DNA of 64,000 nucleotides, taken from Sympetrum striolatum. Taxonomy: Eukaryota > Arthropoda > Insecta > Odonata > Libellulidae. The notes under the pieces are model-generated. The model did not search any database. It was not told the DNA's origin and saw only the letters and a list, made by a program, of their open reading frames with translations. Where the stretch lies: assembly GCA_947579665.1 (NCBI GenBank), contig OX388349.1, positions 77,132,841-77,196,840 of the forward strand. Reading direction: 5' to 3'. Shown piece after piece: positions 21,887 through 35,543 of the stretch; position 1 is the first letter of the stretch; each line of letters opens with the position of its first letter. A program made the position numbers and the translations under genes.

Positions 21887-24525
21887 TTCTAACCACGATA
21901 TTGGTGATTTTCAAGAAAATAATTTTTGTAATCTTTGAGGCACAGCGATGCCTTATACAATATTTTAAAAAGATCGAGCAATTCTGATTTTTGGTAAATT
22001 TAACAAGTTGTATTATTTTTCGTTTCAGTCAATGCATTTAAATTGTCTTAATTAACACAAATTTTTCTTCATTCACAGGTCTTGAACCTCTTCCCTTCTC
22101 CTGACTTGAGGAGAGATGACAATGGAGGATCACAGGCGATTCCTTCGCTGCCCCAATGTAAATAAAAATGATTGAAAATGACTGTGAAACCTTTTAGAGC
22201 GTCAGTTGCACGCAATCAGATTTTGAATGAGTCGCTGTTTAATCGTCATGCTGCAGCTGCACAAGAATTCATTAACAGAGGCGGTTTAGAAACATATTCA
22301 AGTGATCCGTGAAACTCTTCTAGAGGATTGGACGTTTGATTATCGTTGCATTGAATTTGGAAAATACTTTCCAAACAGACATGCGAATTCTCGTGAGCGA
22401 CAGTTATTTAAAAGTTTCTCTTCGAGCGCAAAATCCAGTGAATGAGTTACTTACAATAGTACACGCGATTTCGATGTTATAATATTTAAATTAACAGTGG
22501 AGGAACACTTGCGAATAATGAAGGATTATTGTATCATGATAATCAGTTCGTAATAACCGTGTGCTCAATCCTGGTGATATCGGAAACCACAATAAATCCT
22601 CGACTTGCATCCCTTGTATGGAACGAGGCATTGTTACACCCATTGGAAAATGGACATCGAAGCAACTGCTGCGTTTTCTCTTCTGGTTTCATCTAGAGGA
22701 CACACTACAGAGTTTTGCAGAGGTTCAAATTGGTCATCCAGAGCTACTCTGTTCCCGGAATATGTGAGTCTAGTTCGATTTTTCTTTCGTATTTTCCTCT
22801 CAAATGTTTCAAAATGAGCAACCATTATCTTCATGTAATAATTCTTTCTCGACGTCTCCTTTAATGTGAGGCGTTGGACTCGTAACTACGAGAGTTTAAG
22901 TCAGAGAATTAAGATAAAGATAAAGTCACAGGCCAGGGGAGGGAAAAGAACGGAGATGAAAGACTCTTTGGAAGGGGTGACCATTGAATTCCATTATGAC
23001 GAAGGCATCTTTAGCGGTCTGACGTTTCTTTGAGGAGGAATCTCGTTAATTCGTGTTTAAGGACATCCGCCCTCAAATTCCTTTCATCTCGGAGACCCGG
23101 GTTTTTAATGAGTCGACGGTCACGGAGACGGAGTTATTCCCCGCTGCATACTTATTGAATAAATCTGCAATTTAGTCATTCCGGGAAAGGAGGCGTTCTT
23201 CCTGAGACGGGAAAAAAACATATTTAAACATTCCGCTTGTTTTTGCTTCTTTTGGTGGAAGACTGCATTCGCATATTCATTTATTTAGAAAGGAATCGCT
23301 TCGGAGGTCTTATCCACAGACGAACTCACAAAGAAGAATTGCGGTGTAAAGAGGTTTCCATGGTCTTGTTTATTTATGAACGCAAAAAGCTCTGAGAAAT
23401 ACGTCGCTGCGGGCAACGCAATGAAAGCGTTGATTATAATCTATTTTTGCATTCACGTTCCCTTGGCTTATCAAAGCTTCATTAACGGATTAATGTATTC
23501 ATTTTAAAACTTGTATCACAATTTGAATTAAGTGGATCAATTTTCTAGCGCAAAATTGAACATATGTTGTAATGAATAAGTTTTGAATTACCTTTTTTTC
23601 CAACTTTAAAAAGGAGTTTGACGGATCTTTCCAGAAGCTCATCGATTCTAGCATAATTAATGAAGTTAATTCAGAAACCTCCAGCCTATGCAATTCCTTT
23701 TGCATATATTCATTGCATATAAATGCTAATCATCTCATTTCGCATAATTTAGCCAAAAGAGGCTTAATATTTGGGAAAACAACGCATACAAAAGTTGAAA
23801 TTTTGACATTTTGTAAAAAGAAAATATGCGTGGTAAATAATTTTTCAATATTAAAAATTACTTATAGATTAATAGAACCTCATTCCTGTATTTATATAGA
23901 ATAACTGTTTATTTTTTACAAATCTATTACTTTCGCATTAAAATTTTCGATCGAGTAAAAATTTCATGTCTTAATAACGTTATGTCCATTATTACAGGCG
24001 TTTATTTTCGTTAGTCTGATAGTTAACATCGTTTAATACATTGGAGGATGTGAATTCCATTCTAGAATATGAATCTTACCATTATGTGATATACCAGTCG
24101 CAGAATCTTAACAGCCAAGAACCAGGTCCTTTGAGTGGTGCCCTTGGAAGGGGATAATGAATCGTTCTCCCATGGTGAATTTCTCAACGAGATGAAAGGT
24201 GTTGCAAATGATAATAGCTTCGTTTCAGAAATACGGATATTCAGCATTCGCATTTGTTTTGAGGATGCCGCCAAAGATTATCGTGAGCAGTGACGTTGCA
24301 TGATGAACTAATTGAAAGATTAGGAAGCCAAATAACGAATTAGAAGCGATGTTTCCATTCGAGTAATAGGCATTTTACTACCTTTTGAGTAATAAGAGTA
24401 AAATGTTGCTTGCATTCTGCAAGCATATTGATAACAAAAATTTCAAGTCGACATCATATCGTAAGGGTCCTCAAAAGTAGAAAAAGTATTGAAAGTATTC
24501 TTACAATTCGCTGCAATTTGCCCGT
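21887..24525. other. No gene recognised
   Basis: Short ORFs only. The 22,860-23,480 stretch is more GC-balanced than its surroundings but shows no coding structure. No repeat was identified here. Confidence 0.5.
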
Positions 24526-25035
24526 CCGGCATCGCACCCGGGTCTTTCTGGTGGTACTTCCTTTGCAACACAATAGAATATCACCATCTCTAACTATGTG
24601 TGAAAATTCAGGCATAAATAATTGCTGCAACTGCCTCAAACGACATCCTACTTTTCACATATATTCCTTATGTGAGAAACTATAATGTGCTCTGGCATCG
24701 AACCCAGGAACAGTACGGTCTTATCAATTTTTTCAACGGATTCTTAATACACATCTTCTAGCAAACAAGAACTTCCTATTATAAAAAAATAATGAAAAAC
24801 TACCTCAATGCATTTTAAATTGGAGATTTTTGCATCGTCCTAGCATCGAACGCAGGATATTTCGTATAAAAGTTATTGATGTTTCCGATAGATCATGCCC
24901 ATATATATATATGCTTCTTGACTTTTTATTCTCTACTTATCCGGAAGGTATTTTTTTTTAATCCCAAAAATAAAAAATAAAACATTTAAATGGGAAAAAT
25001 TGGGACTTTGGGGCCCTCTGGAATCGAACCCATGG
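24526..25035 (-). repeat. Four spaced tRNA T-arm-like motifs
   Basis: The motif CTGGCATCGAACCCAGG occurs in variant form at 24,526-24,542, 24,692-24,708, 24,840-24,856 and 25,019-25,035. Its minus-strand complement is CCTGGGTTCGATGCCAG, a tRNA B box inside a perfect 4-bp T-arm stem. Spacings are 166, 148 and 179 bases, and the intervening DNA is not obviously repeated. Clear A boxes were not found. These could be heads of four degenerate SINEs in a row, or an unusual motif array. Confidence 0.5.
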
Positions 25036-28000
25036 CACTGAGGTTAAGTATGGCATTTTTTCTGGTGATTACACGTTATGGTCAATACGTCGTAAAAATT
25101 TCAAATCAATGACGCTTGTGGTTTAGCCTGTTAATTAGTATCCTATCTATATACCTATATACATGAATGAATCCGGAGAAGCATCTATATATAAAAGATA
25201 ATTTGTAACTATGTGATATAGTTCTATTATTTTTGTCTTCCTTGAAAAGTTCAGTAAACGGTTATGGAAAATCTGTGGGTGTAATTCTCCAGCTCGAAGC
25301 CTTTTAATTACTAAATTTGAATGGATCTTATCAAAGTCACTAAAAATTGTATCAGCTTTGTTATTATCATAGCTGACACAATTTACAACAATCTTGATGT
25401 TTGAGTTTCGATCAAAAACTAAATTGTTCGAGAACAAAAGACTGTCACTTATATTATTCAATATTTAGCATTAGCGACAGTTAATTTGACTTCTGCTTCG
25501 TATGTGACTGAATTAAGCGCTGTTAATTTGACTTTGCTGTACAGTACCTATATTACCAAAACGACCAGCACAAACTCATTGCGTAGTTATCCATTAAACA
25601 CTATTATTTTTTGTGTCTTTTACTTTGAACCATCAAAAAAATAATGTTATTAGTTACTACATTTTATTGCATTTATGTTTCTTTTGCAGAAGTATATTTG
25701 TTAAGTGATTGATTCTTTATAAGATTTGGTTTCCGTTGCTTAAAAATTGTTTTTAGGTAGGGATATCAGGATAATCAGATCGCTTAGGAGGCCTTTTTTT
25801 TAACGTCCCGGAGAAAAAAATCGAGGAATTCGGTTACAATATTTGGAAATAATCGTATATCTTAATCTTTCTGATTTTGAATGTTAAAGAATCGAGACTA
25901 CTTGGGCGATATTGTTTTATAGAAATGAATCATTGCCCCGCAGAATCGTAATCCTTTTGGTATAAGTAGTCGTAATATTACAAAGTGTTTAGAAGTACGG
26001 GTACTCTAAAGCGCAATATCTTTGTTAATTATCCCTTCAGGCCCTTTTGAAAGGTTTTATTCGAATTAGTTCTCTGTATGTTCGTTCGTTACGTTGTCAT
26101 TGGAATTATTTTTATTGTTTTCTTACGAACTGTTATATGCACTTTTATGAGTTGAAAACGTGGGGGAATAAATCACCTGGGAAATACACTATTCAAATAT
26201 CTTACAAAAGAGACCATAACTTGGGCTCGTGTTTCCTTTGGATCAGTTCCAACACTCTGCCGTTGGATCCCAAATTTATTCGTCTTCTTCTCTTGATTTT
26301 GCGATTTTAATTTCGTGTCGTTGATTTAGCCTCGTTTTTCGAGTCAAATGATTTACGCTATGCGGATGAATTGATTTTCAACGGTAACTGTTTCATGGCG
26401 AGTAATCGGGATATTTAATAATTTTGGGATTGGCGAAGTAAGAATTGGATGGAGTAAATTTAAACAAATGGTGGGAGATGAAGTGAGAAAGATGAAATGT
26501 TTTGTGCCCCAATTTCGCTTAACTATACCACATTTAAAGTTTTCCATTTTGATGGGCTTAAAGAATTTTCTTACTACTAGATAAAACTGATATAATGTGT
26601 CACATGCGCTGTCAATTCTGACGAATATTTCTGTTCATAAATATAAATGAAAAACTCTTTCTTTAAATCTATCTTTGATGCATTTGTTAATTCTAAAATT
26701 ATTAATTGAAGATTCAGTTATACTTGATAAACCCTTCAAATTCTGATAGTCATTTTTAGGATTTTATTCAAGTCTGAAATAAGTAGAATAGACTCTTTTA
26801 TCCGTTCCTATTAGTTTGTTGGCAAAATATGTAACGAGACCAAAAGATTTGGTCATTTTCATTACAATGAGACGTTTGGCAGATATTTGGTAGATATTTT
26901 GGCAGAATTTAAATCAGTCTAAAAACCAATCAGAGTAGACAAGAATAAAAACACTTTTGATCGACATTCACATTAAGTGAATGAACTTAAACAAGTGAAA
27001 GACAAGGAACCACGCAAGTAAGTTTTGCTAAATGCAAAACAGTGATTTAAAAATTCATTAACTGGGTATTGTCAAAATTAATAAAATTAACCATGGCTTA
27101 TTAACATATTCGGTTGACACTATGAACTAATACCGGATACTTAACTATGTTTTGCCATTGCTCTCTAGTAAATTTTCATGCTAAACTATGTATTTACATA
27201 GTGGACCTTGCTGATATCGTTTTAAATTTTATGGAACAGAATATTCTAAAATCACGATCATTTCGCTGAAATCCATCCGTTTTCTTTAAAAAGAAGAAAG
27301 AATATTGAATTGGATTGGATTGCAAGGATCTCATCTAATTTTATTGATTTTAATTTCCCTTAATCTTAGTCTTAATTGACTCCAGCAGCCATTCCGTCCA
27401 TTATAAGAGTGGTTTTTCGTTGTAAATATGATATGCTGTCTTAAGATTATATATTTTTATGTAATTGTGTCATGAGAATAATATCACACATTGTCAATTA
27501 ACTATTTTAATTAAGTCGTGCTAAATGTAGCCTTTGCAAGTGGAACTTCAGGTTAGAGGAGAACTTCTTCAAACATGCACAAAGTCGAATGACTAGGCAC
27601 GTGATAAAATTCAAATTGTAGCTGTCGAAATTTGCGAGAATGTATTGCACAGCGTTAAATGAAACGGTTGCTGAACTCAAGCGCAAAAAATATCCAATAT
27701 ATGTAAATCTGCCGCTTAAAATGCTAACGAATTCGTAGACTTGATCATTTAACCTCTTTACGCAGAATTGACTCTTGTATTGTTCGCTATGGAACTTTTC
27801 CAAGTGGGCCGAAGCAAGTAAACCAGGATCCCTGCAAAAGTCACTCGAGACTTGTGTTTGATGAAATAGCGCTTCGGCAGGAATTAATCACGATAAAAGA
27901 AATTTAGTTCAAGGAGAAGATCCTTCGCTCGCTCTTCCCAGCACTTCCACGAAACATGTACGTTATGATGTCTACAAGCTCATCCTAAGGATCTAAACAG

Positions 28001-29376
28001 AGCAACGCATCTGTCGCGCTATTAAGAGTCGTAATCTGTGATTAAAGGAATTACGTAATTCATTTATTAGTATTATAGCTGATTTCGTAGTCAATTCTCT
28101 AGTTGAAACATTTTCGTAATCCATTCCCTGGTTATACTTCAAAAGCATAGTAATGGTTGCATCGAATTTCACGTGGTAATACTGTAATAATATGACATTG
28201 ATTTACTGAGAAAAACAGCTTCCCGATTAGAAATACTCATGACTCTAAAATTGTTTTGAAAATTTTACTCTGTGAAGGGAATAAAATTCTGCGCACATTT
28301 ACGTTGCAAATTGTTAAACAATCAGGAAATTAAGTTTATGACGGTTAATTTAATGCTGTAATAAAATTTCTACTCGAAGAATGTACTTCATCATTAGAGA
28401 AATATATAATTTAAATTGTGAAAATCGAGGTCTGTGTGCCCGCACTATTTCTACTAACGAGTTAAGAATTGGAAATTGGGGTGTAATGCACGTCAATTCT
28501 TAGCAACGATCTCGATAATACGAGTATTCCAAGTACGGGATGCAGCCTCTCGAGGGATCAATTCCCAAGTGACGCGCGTAAGAAATCCCATTTACTCCGA
28601 GTAAATCAGCTTCTAGTGACCTTCCACTCGAGAAGCGGCCCAAATCGCTTGATTGCCTCTTCTCCGATAAACACCAATGTAATCGTAGCCCATTCAAGCA
28701 GTGGTGCAGCGTGAACTTGAAATTGACCTCAGTACACGAAAGACGCAACAGAGAGAGCCATGGCTGAGAGAACCTGCAATTGGTGCGCCCTTGATGCGTC
28801 AATCGCAGCCACATTTCATTCAGTTAATTTGGACTTCATTCTGGTTAATGATATCTGATTTTCAACGTGATATTTTTGTAGTGAGTAAAACATAAGGATC
28901 GCAAAGGTAAAAAACCATTTTGAAAGTTAACTATCCAAAGTATGTCTATAAGTATACCATTAAAGTATAAAAACGAAATATATAAGAACAAAAAGTAAAA
29001 TGAGGACTAACCGATACATTTTTTATTAACCAAATCCGCTTCTAACGCTGCCCAATGCTTTGAGTTCAATTTATAACAGTATTTATCATCTATTATATTG
29101 AAGAGCATAACAAATTAATTTGATAAACCTTATGAAACTCAAAATTTTTAAACACATAAACCCAGCTGCTTCTAGTTTAGTTGCAAAATGAATCAACAAA
29201 ATTTAAACGCTTATTAAAGTAGAGAATGATACTTAATAATTTGAATGAAATCTCACCATAAGTCATTTATAATTCTTGTGTTACCCTAACAATTGTTTGG
29301 AAATATTTTCTCTGCTACCGATTGCATATTTTCTCGTTAACGGTTATTTGTTATTGACCGATTAAACTTACACCAT
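25036..29376. other. No gene recognised
   Basis: AT-rich, with scattered ORFs of at most 104 codons (25,147-25,461 minus; 28,500-28,814 minus) and no motif in any. Nothing else was identified. Confidence 0.5.
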
Positions 29377-29429
29377 CCTATTTCTATGCTGGTGGGTGGC
29401 TACCACTTCCTATTTCTATACTGGTGGGT
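29377..29429. repeat. 21-bp direct repeat at a LINE fragment boundary
   Basis: CCTATTTCTATGCTGGTGGG at 29,377 recurs with one mismatch at 29,409, start to start 32 bases. The pair lies exactly where recognisable LINE coding sequence on the minus strand stops, so it may mark the rearrangement that removed the reverse-transcriptase half. Confidence 0.8.
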
Positions 29430-30741
29430 TTCATATTTTTCCCATACAATTCCTCAACGTATTCCTTCCATCGTCCTCTTATGGTGACTGGATCCCTTAA
29501 TAGACTTCTCTTACTGTCTTTAACCATTCTATTACTAATTTTATTCCCCGTCAGTTGATTTACTTTACTATACGATACACTAGGTCTGTCCTTCCGGTTT
29601 CCACCAGCTTTTCTATTTCATTGCTTCCTTCCACCACTGTTCCCTTATTTGTTTCCATTATTAGTTCGTTTTTGAGTGCTCTGTACGTTCTGCGCCCATG
29701 GTCAGTGTTGACTCTTTTCCATTTCTTTCTTTCTTCCGTTTTATTTTATATTTCTACAGTTACCCATGGTTTTCTAATTTTAGTTTGTTTAACCCTCCCA
29801 ACATTTATAGTACAATCCTTTACACAATTTTTAAACTTTTCCTATTCTTTGTTAGTGGTTAGTTCCCTTCCCTTACTATTAAGGGCATTGCTGACTGACT
29901 CTTAAAGTTCTTCCCACCCCTAAGAACTTGTAAATCCCATTTTAGTGTACGTTTTGGCATAGAGATCTTTTTAAACTTAAGCTCGGTTTTCATCATGACC
30001 ATGATCCGAATCGCCGTCACCACCACGATAACTTTGCGAGTTTTTGACACTATTTCTAAACCTCTTTTTTACCAAATTGAAATCAACTTGGTACTTTGTC
30101 TGTATCCTCATGCCTTTTCCATGTGCACCTCCGTCTGTTGTGGTGCTGTAAGAGTGTGTTTGTGATGCAGAGATTATTTCTCTTGCAAAAGCCAATCAGT
30201 TTTTGTCCTCTGTCGTTCCTCTTCCCTAAACCAAACTCTGCCACTTCTTCCCCATCTTTGCCTTGCCCAAAAACCGCGTTCCAGTCTCCCATAACAACGA
30301 GATTCGTATTGTCCTTAACCCTCCCCATAACCTCCTCTATTTGTTCATAGACCATATCTACATCATCTTCACTGTAATTACTATTGGGGAAGTACGCCTG
30401 AACTATAACAGTATTTACGGCTTCAGACTTTTCTTCTACTGACATAACCCGATCGATTATTCGCTCGGTGGCTATCACGGATACTCCCGCTTTTCTATCC
30501 AACACTACAGCTACTCCTCTCTGGCTAGTACTTCCCCCGCTGAAAATGACTCTAACATCATCGCTCCAGAAGTCTCCCTCGTCTTTCCACTGCACTTCGC
30601 CAAACCTTAGTACATTAATGTTGGACTTCTTAATTTCTAACTTTAAGTTTTCGAACTTCCCTTTTCTGAGCAATGTCCTAACATTCCATGTCCCCACCCT
30701 CGTTTCCATCTTCTCTCTTATTTTCTTGTCGTTCCTTGTGT
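29430..30741 (-). pseudogene. Non-LTR retrotransposon ORF2 relic: apurinic-type endonuclease plus linker, no reverse transcriptase
   Basis: From the ATG at 30,709 the minus strand encodes the endonuclease of an RTE-like LINE; such proteins are often annotated as craniofacial development protein 2-like. Visible motifs are GTWNVRTL near the start, GEVQW at about residue 37, QRGVAVVL, QAYFPNSNYSEDD, VVMGDWNAVFG, and the terminal DSDH after a frameshift near 30,100. A second frameshift near 30,010 leads into the linker, where RRTYRALKNELIMET and GRWKEYVEELYGKN are readable in shifted frames down to about 29,430. The enzyme nicks target DNA for target-primed reverse transcription. The RT domain is absent. 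Frameshifts and stops show it is dead. The leader (30,726-30,741) matches the deleted copy at 36.0 kb. Confidence 0.85.
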
Positions 30742-33259
30742 AATTAAAGTGAATATTAAAGAAATTGCCAATATAACGAGATATGGAGAAAGGTGATAAC
30801 GAAAGAGAGAGGTATTTATATATTTATACATAAGAAGATGTATTTTGGCATGCTCATTTTCGCCACTTGGTATGTGAAGATATTTTTCATTAGGAAACAA
30901 ACAGATTAGATTTCCGGTCGAATGACTAGAGCAGTTGAATTGTTGGTGAATGATGACAAAGGTCGAGCACTCAAAGTACCAACTCATAATCCCCCTTCGA
31001 TAAATAGAACGAAGAAGCGCCTTGTTTTGTTCCTTATTTTTGTAATAATGATCTCCTGGACATTCGTGCGTCAGATTTCACCTTCCTCTGAGATTCACCG
31101 ATCTTCGATGCTCGTACTTGTTCAGGAAGTTTAAAATTCTCCGCAACACTTACAAATATCTTCTTGATTATTGAACTTCATAAGCCTGTATTCTCATATT
31201 CACATAATATTTAACCCCTCTATCATTCGTGTACTTCTCGAATTCTGACGGGGATCAAAGGTTTAATTCCTATTTAGTTAGGAAATGTAATGTTTCTCTA
31301 CAGAGTATGTGACACAATGTCAGACTTAACTTTGTGGTATTCATTGACACAAAGATAGCAAGCTTTTTCTTAACCACGCGAAATGTAACACTTCACGACG
31401 TGTAGTTCAGTAATAGCATGTTACAATGTATTTCTGTACTCTACAGATCATCAGAGAGGCTAATAACAAGATGCTGATGTTTAAAAACCTTCTACCATAC
31501 TTCAATGACGGCTCATCGTGCGTAACTCTAAAAATTTTATAACTCATAACTATCATAAGAATAGAACGCAAGTCAATTAAGTGGTGTACATTTATTATTT
31601 GAATCAGTAGAATTCCTGGTTCGTCATCAGCCTCTGGGCACTAACTGAGGCCACTTTAGGAAGTTGGAAAGATTTGCATTCACCACGATCTTGCTAATAC
31701 GCTGGAGATTGCCCAGAGAACCCAACAAACTAGTGAATTCTAATCTGTACCTAATTGAAGGTCTCTTATGTCAACTCGACTCACGATTGGATTTCGTGTC
31801 TAATATTTCCGGTCGGTAGGCCAAGGCGCCATTCTCCGAAAGGGCAGAAGGATAGATGGAGCGGATAAATGGAGGAGCGAAAGGCAGATCTGCATCTCGA
31901 TGACGTCATTCGAGGGTGATTGATGCAGGTATCGCAGAACAAAAAGCGAGCGCTCTCTTTGGGATCGAATGGACCGTTTCTTCCGCGGAATGGAAAGCCA
32001 TTCGTTCGAACCGCAACGCTCTTTTGGCTGAATATTCAATTGAAGGACAGCGTCGACTCAATCACAGTTAATGTCTTAAACCGAGAGCCGGTGTTGCTAT
32101 TTCACTGAAAACCCCTTTTCCCTTTGGCGAACGCGCATTCTATTGAGTAAGTGTTGCTTTGGATCTTATTCTGTGGGAATTTCCCTGAAGGCGACAGTTC
32201 ATCAGTCTCCAAGGCTCATGTGGTGTAAAATAAATGCCTTCGTTCTATGTTATATCGAATTACACAATAAGTCCGATAAGTACATGTATGTTCTTTTCAA
32301 TCAATTTTGCTAAAAAAATATCTGAATTTACTTTCAGTATCAGGTTTTACTCTGAGGATTTTATCTTTTCAATCGGATTACATTAAAAGGAGATACATAA
32401 ACAACGGGAATTGGAAATTAAAAGATACTGTTAGGCGTGAGTTAAAAAATCAGAATTTATTGATTATTTTCTAGGGAATAGCTGATGGGGAGTACAGTAT
32501 GTACTACTCATACTTGGGAAAACTTCTAAATATTCAATGCAATTGTTATTACTGCTTGCACGATTTTGCATTTCATTGCACGTCACATTGTATTTCGCCT
32601 CTAAATATCTCCTTTATTATCAATTAAATACAAAGAGAAAATTCTAAATCCCCGGCGGAGTTATATTGGATAATTTAGTATGTTAATACTTGCAGTGGTT
32701 AAATGTTAATACCCCACATAAGAAATCTCGAGCAATGATTTCTTCGTTTTCATTTTGGTTAAAAATGAAATATTTTATCTTTCATTTACTTTTGTGTCAG
32801 TTTTATCCATTGCTGTAACGATAATAAAGCTGCTGAGGTTTGAAAGGTGCAGAATAATGGTATGTATTTTGATCACTGCTTGTAGAACTATGCCGTGTAT
32901 GCAATGTATCATTCATAGAGCCATAGTGCTGCAAGTGTGGATCTTTTTCATTGATATCATTCTAGTTCAGGAGGAAAAACCGGGTTATAATTCTGCGTTG
33001 TCACGATGTTGCACTGTTTAAGCTCACCAGGACTTTTGATAGCTTTTGTGGAGGGTTTGAAGCTCCAGCCGACCATAATCAAATGCTATTTATAATCAAA
33101 TGCTATTTAGACGTATAAAAATACAATACTCTTCAAACTTACAGTTAGAGACCCTTATGAACAGTCGAGAAGTGATCTTTCTCTTACCTTATATTGAGGA
33201 TCCATAGATTTAATTTAGTCATGAAGTCAGCCCACGAAGAATAAACTCCATACATCAAA
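30742..33259. other. No gene recognised; small tandem duplication at 33,075
   Basis: No ORF with motifs. The opposed frames at 31,800-32,108 are unrecognised. At 33,075-33,108 the 17-mer ATAATCAAATGCTATTT is present twice in perfect tandem. Confidence 0.5.
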
Positions 33260-33458
33260 GGAAAAACTTGTCCACAGGATACTAATTTCTATTTCTTTAT
33301 TAACTTTTGCTTTAACTATTATTTATATAACTAACTGGGGCTTACTTCAGCACTTGAGAATGACGCTCATGCGTCGTAACTAGTCTTGGTTTTTGCTCTT
33401 GTGGTTTTTGCAAAAGTTATAAAAAAGTAGGAATTAGTTTCCTGTGGAAAAGTTTTCC
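33260..33458. mobile_element. 199-bp foldback with a Penelope-type structured motif in the loop
   Basis: The arms at 33,260-33,310 and 33,409-33,458 are inverted copies (about 85% by eye), sharing TCCACAGG, ACTAATT and AACTTTTGC. The 98-base loop contains CTTGAGAAT, a GACGC/GCGTC stem with loop TCAT, then GTAAC and TAGTC (33,353-33,385). The architecture is the same as the motif behind the GIY-YIG tail at 5121-5151, but with a different stem sequence. Inverted terminal copies are a known feature of Penelope-like elements, so this is plausibly a solo terminal structure of such an element. No coding part is present. Confidence 0.6.
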
Positions 33459-35543
33459 TGTTTCTGTTCTTTCGTCATGGATTACTACAGAGTTACTCGC
33501 AAGTCAGTTGATTTTGTCCATACATCCATTCTGTTATCTACAATCCCTAGATATAAGGGAAAAAATGTTTTCTCGTATCTCGTTTGATAAAAATGACTTT
33601 TTTCTCCCTAGTGGACATATTATGATAATTGAAACTACAGTTTGTCTTACATCAGAGTATGTTTCCTATCGAGTGATGTAATATTTATCAATCCTTATAA
33701 ATATTTGAGGATGTCGTGTTCTTTTATTTTCACACAATTAAGACTTAATGTATTCTTCTAACATTTTTCACAGCTTTCAAACTTTAAGTTGATGTACAAA
33801 CCATCGAAACATAAAGAGATAGCTTCATCACATTCACTCTTTCACAATTTGGTGAATGAGAATCTAGTATAAATATTAAGTGATTAAAGACGGAAAAGTT
33901 GCAATTTTCAGGAAAAAATTAGCTGTAAATATCGTAATTAAATATAATTTTGTGTTTTTTCTCTTAGTTAGTTGCTACTGGATGTAATCATACATAAAAA
34001 ATAAAAATATTATTTAAAAATCTCTTTCTAAATAACATGTTCTAAAACATCTTAGAAGAGACTGACTTTGATGTGAAATTTATATTGATGTGAAAAAAAT
34101 ACTATGATCCAGCTTCAGACAGTTTTCGTTTCCATTTGTGCACCCTCTCAGGTACTCATCTGCTTATCCTTGCTATGCTTATTGTAGTGATCATTGACTC
34201 TGTTCGTTGAAAAAGAATTTATTCAAAGGAAAGTATTATTGTACAAAATATCAGTATGAAATCAGTATTTAATGCAATGTTATAATTGCATCATATATTA
34301 ATTGTCAATAATGTTACCACCGCACTAGCAGTCCAACCGTGGTACAAGAAGTAATAATGCAATTGTGTGACCGATACCGACCAAATCGTGTCTTGAATGT
34401 AAAACGGAGAACAGTACTTCATGAGATATTTCACAAAATGTCCACTCAAATCGTTTTATTTCTTATATATATATAATTTACCTATTGAGGTAAAAGACAT
34501 ATTTTACTTCTCAGCTTCCCCGCATAAAGTTGTGTGCCTGTCTCAAAGTAACAGGCTTCTTACCAACAAGTGTACGAAATCGTTACCTTAACATATTCAT
34601 GGAACATCTCTATACCTCGCGTGGCTCACTTGCTTGCGAAGAGCGTCTGTGAGACGTACATGAAGGTGAAAATATTTCGAAGAAAACAAGAGAGAAAAAG
34701 AGAAAACAAGATCAACGAGGGCATTTGTCTGAGAGATATCATCCGCTGCCGATAAGTGTAGAAATGCGAAAGGGAAGGATGCTAACAGTTGAGGAGAAAA
34801 CCATTCAAAGGGAGAATTTAATGCGCAATTAGCCATTACGCAGGGGAGGCATTTCAGTGTGCGATCCTTGGAGTTGGAAAATGGTCTCAAAGAGGTTTAT
34901 CGCCATCCTGAATCTCCTGCTTAAAGAGTCTGAGAGATAGGTGAAAAAAGGATGGCCTTAGTTTTTCTAGACTCACCCTTAACCTTATTATCCAGCTTAT
35001 CGAGTAAATAACCCCGCCAACTGCGCCTTCTACTCGCATTTCCCTTTTCCCGTTCAACTCCACGTCCTCCGTATCTCTACTATCATTCCTCCTTTATCTC
35101 TCTCTCTCTCCTGCTCGTAACTTTCTCGCCGTTTTCCTCCCTTCCTCTTCCGTTAATTTAACTCCTTTTAGTTGCCTCGAGTACTTAAATTTTGCAATAG
35201 TGAGTTCCTTTAAACTTTGTAATACTTCCAAATTCTTCGTTTGAGAACTTTGAGAACTATAGAAATTAAGATATTGAAAGACAAAATATGTATCTCGACA
35301 CTTCATATTTATTGGATTATGGCTGTGGAGGGTGGTTCAATCTTCTTCTGATGGTTGCATTTTTTCCTAACTTTTTCTAGCAATATATTGAATACAGTAT
35401 GTTGCCTTGTATATCTTTTAATTTATGAAGTGTATAAGAATTTAACTGACTGTAAATCTCTCAAAATGTAAGTCTCGAAATTTTCATATTACCCCTCGAC
35501 TGTTTTGGAAATTTCAGCAACATTTGCTTTTTCACATCAATAC
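33459..35543. other. No gene recognised
   Basis: AT-rich to about 34,550, then a more GC-balanced patch to about 35,170 with purine-rich (34,676-34,712) and TCTC-rich (35,097-35,112) runs. Opposed frames (34,570-34,755 plus; 34,597-34,890 minus) have no motif. Confidence 0.5.
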
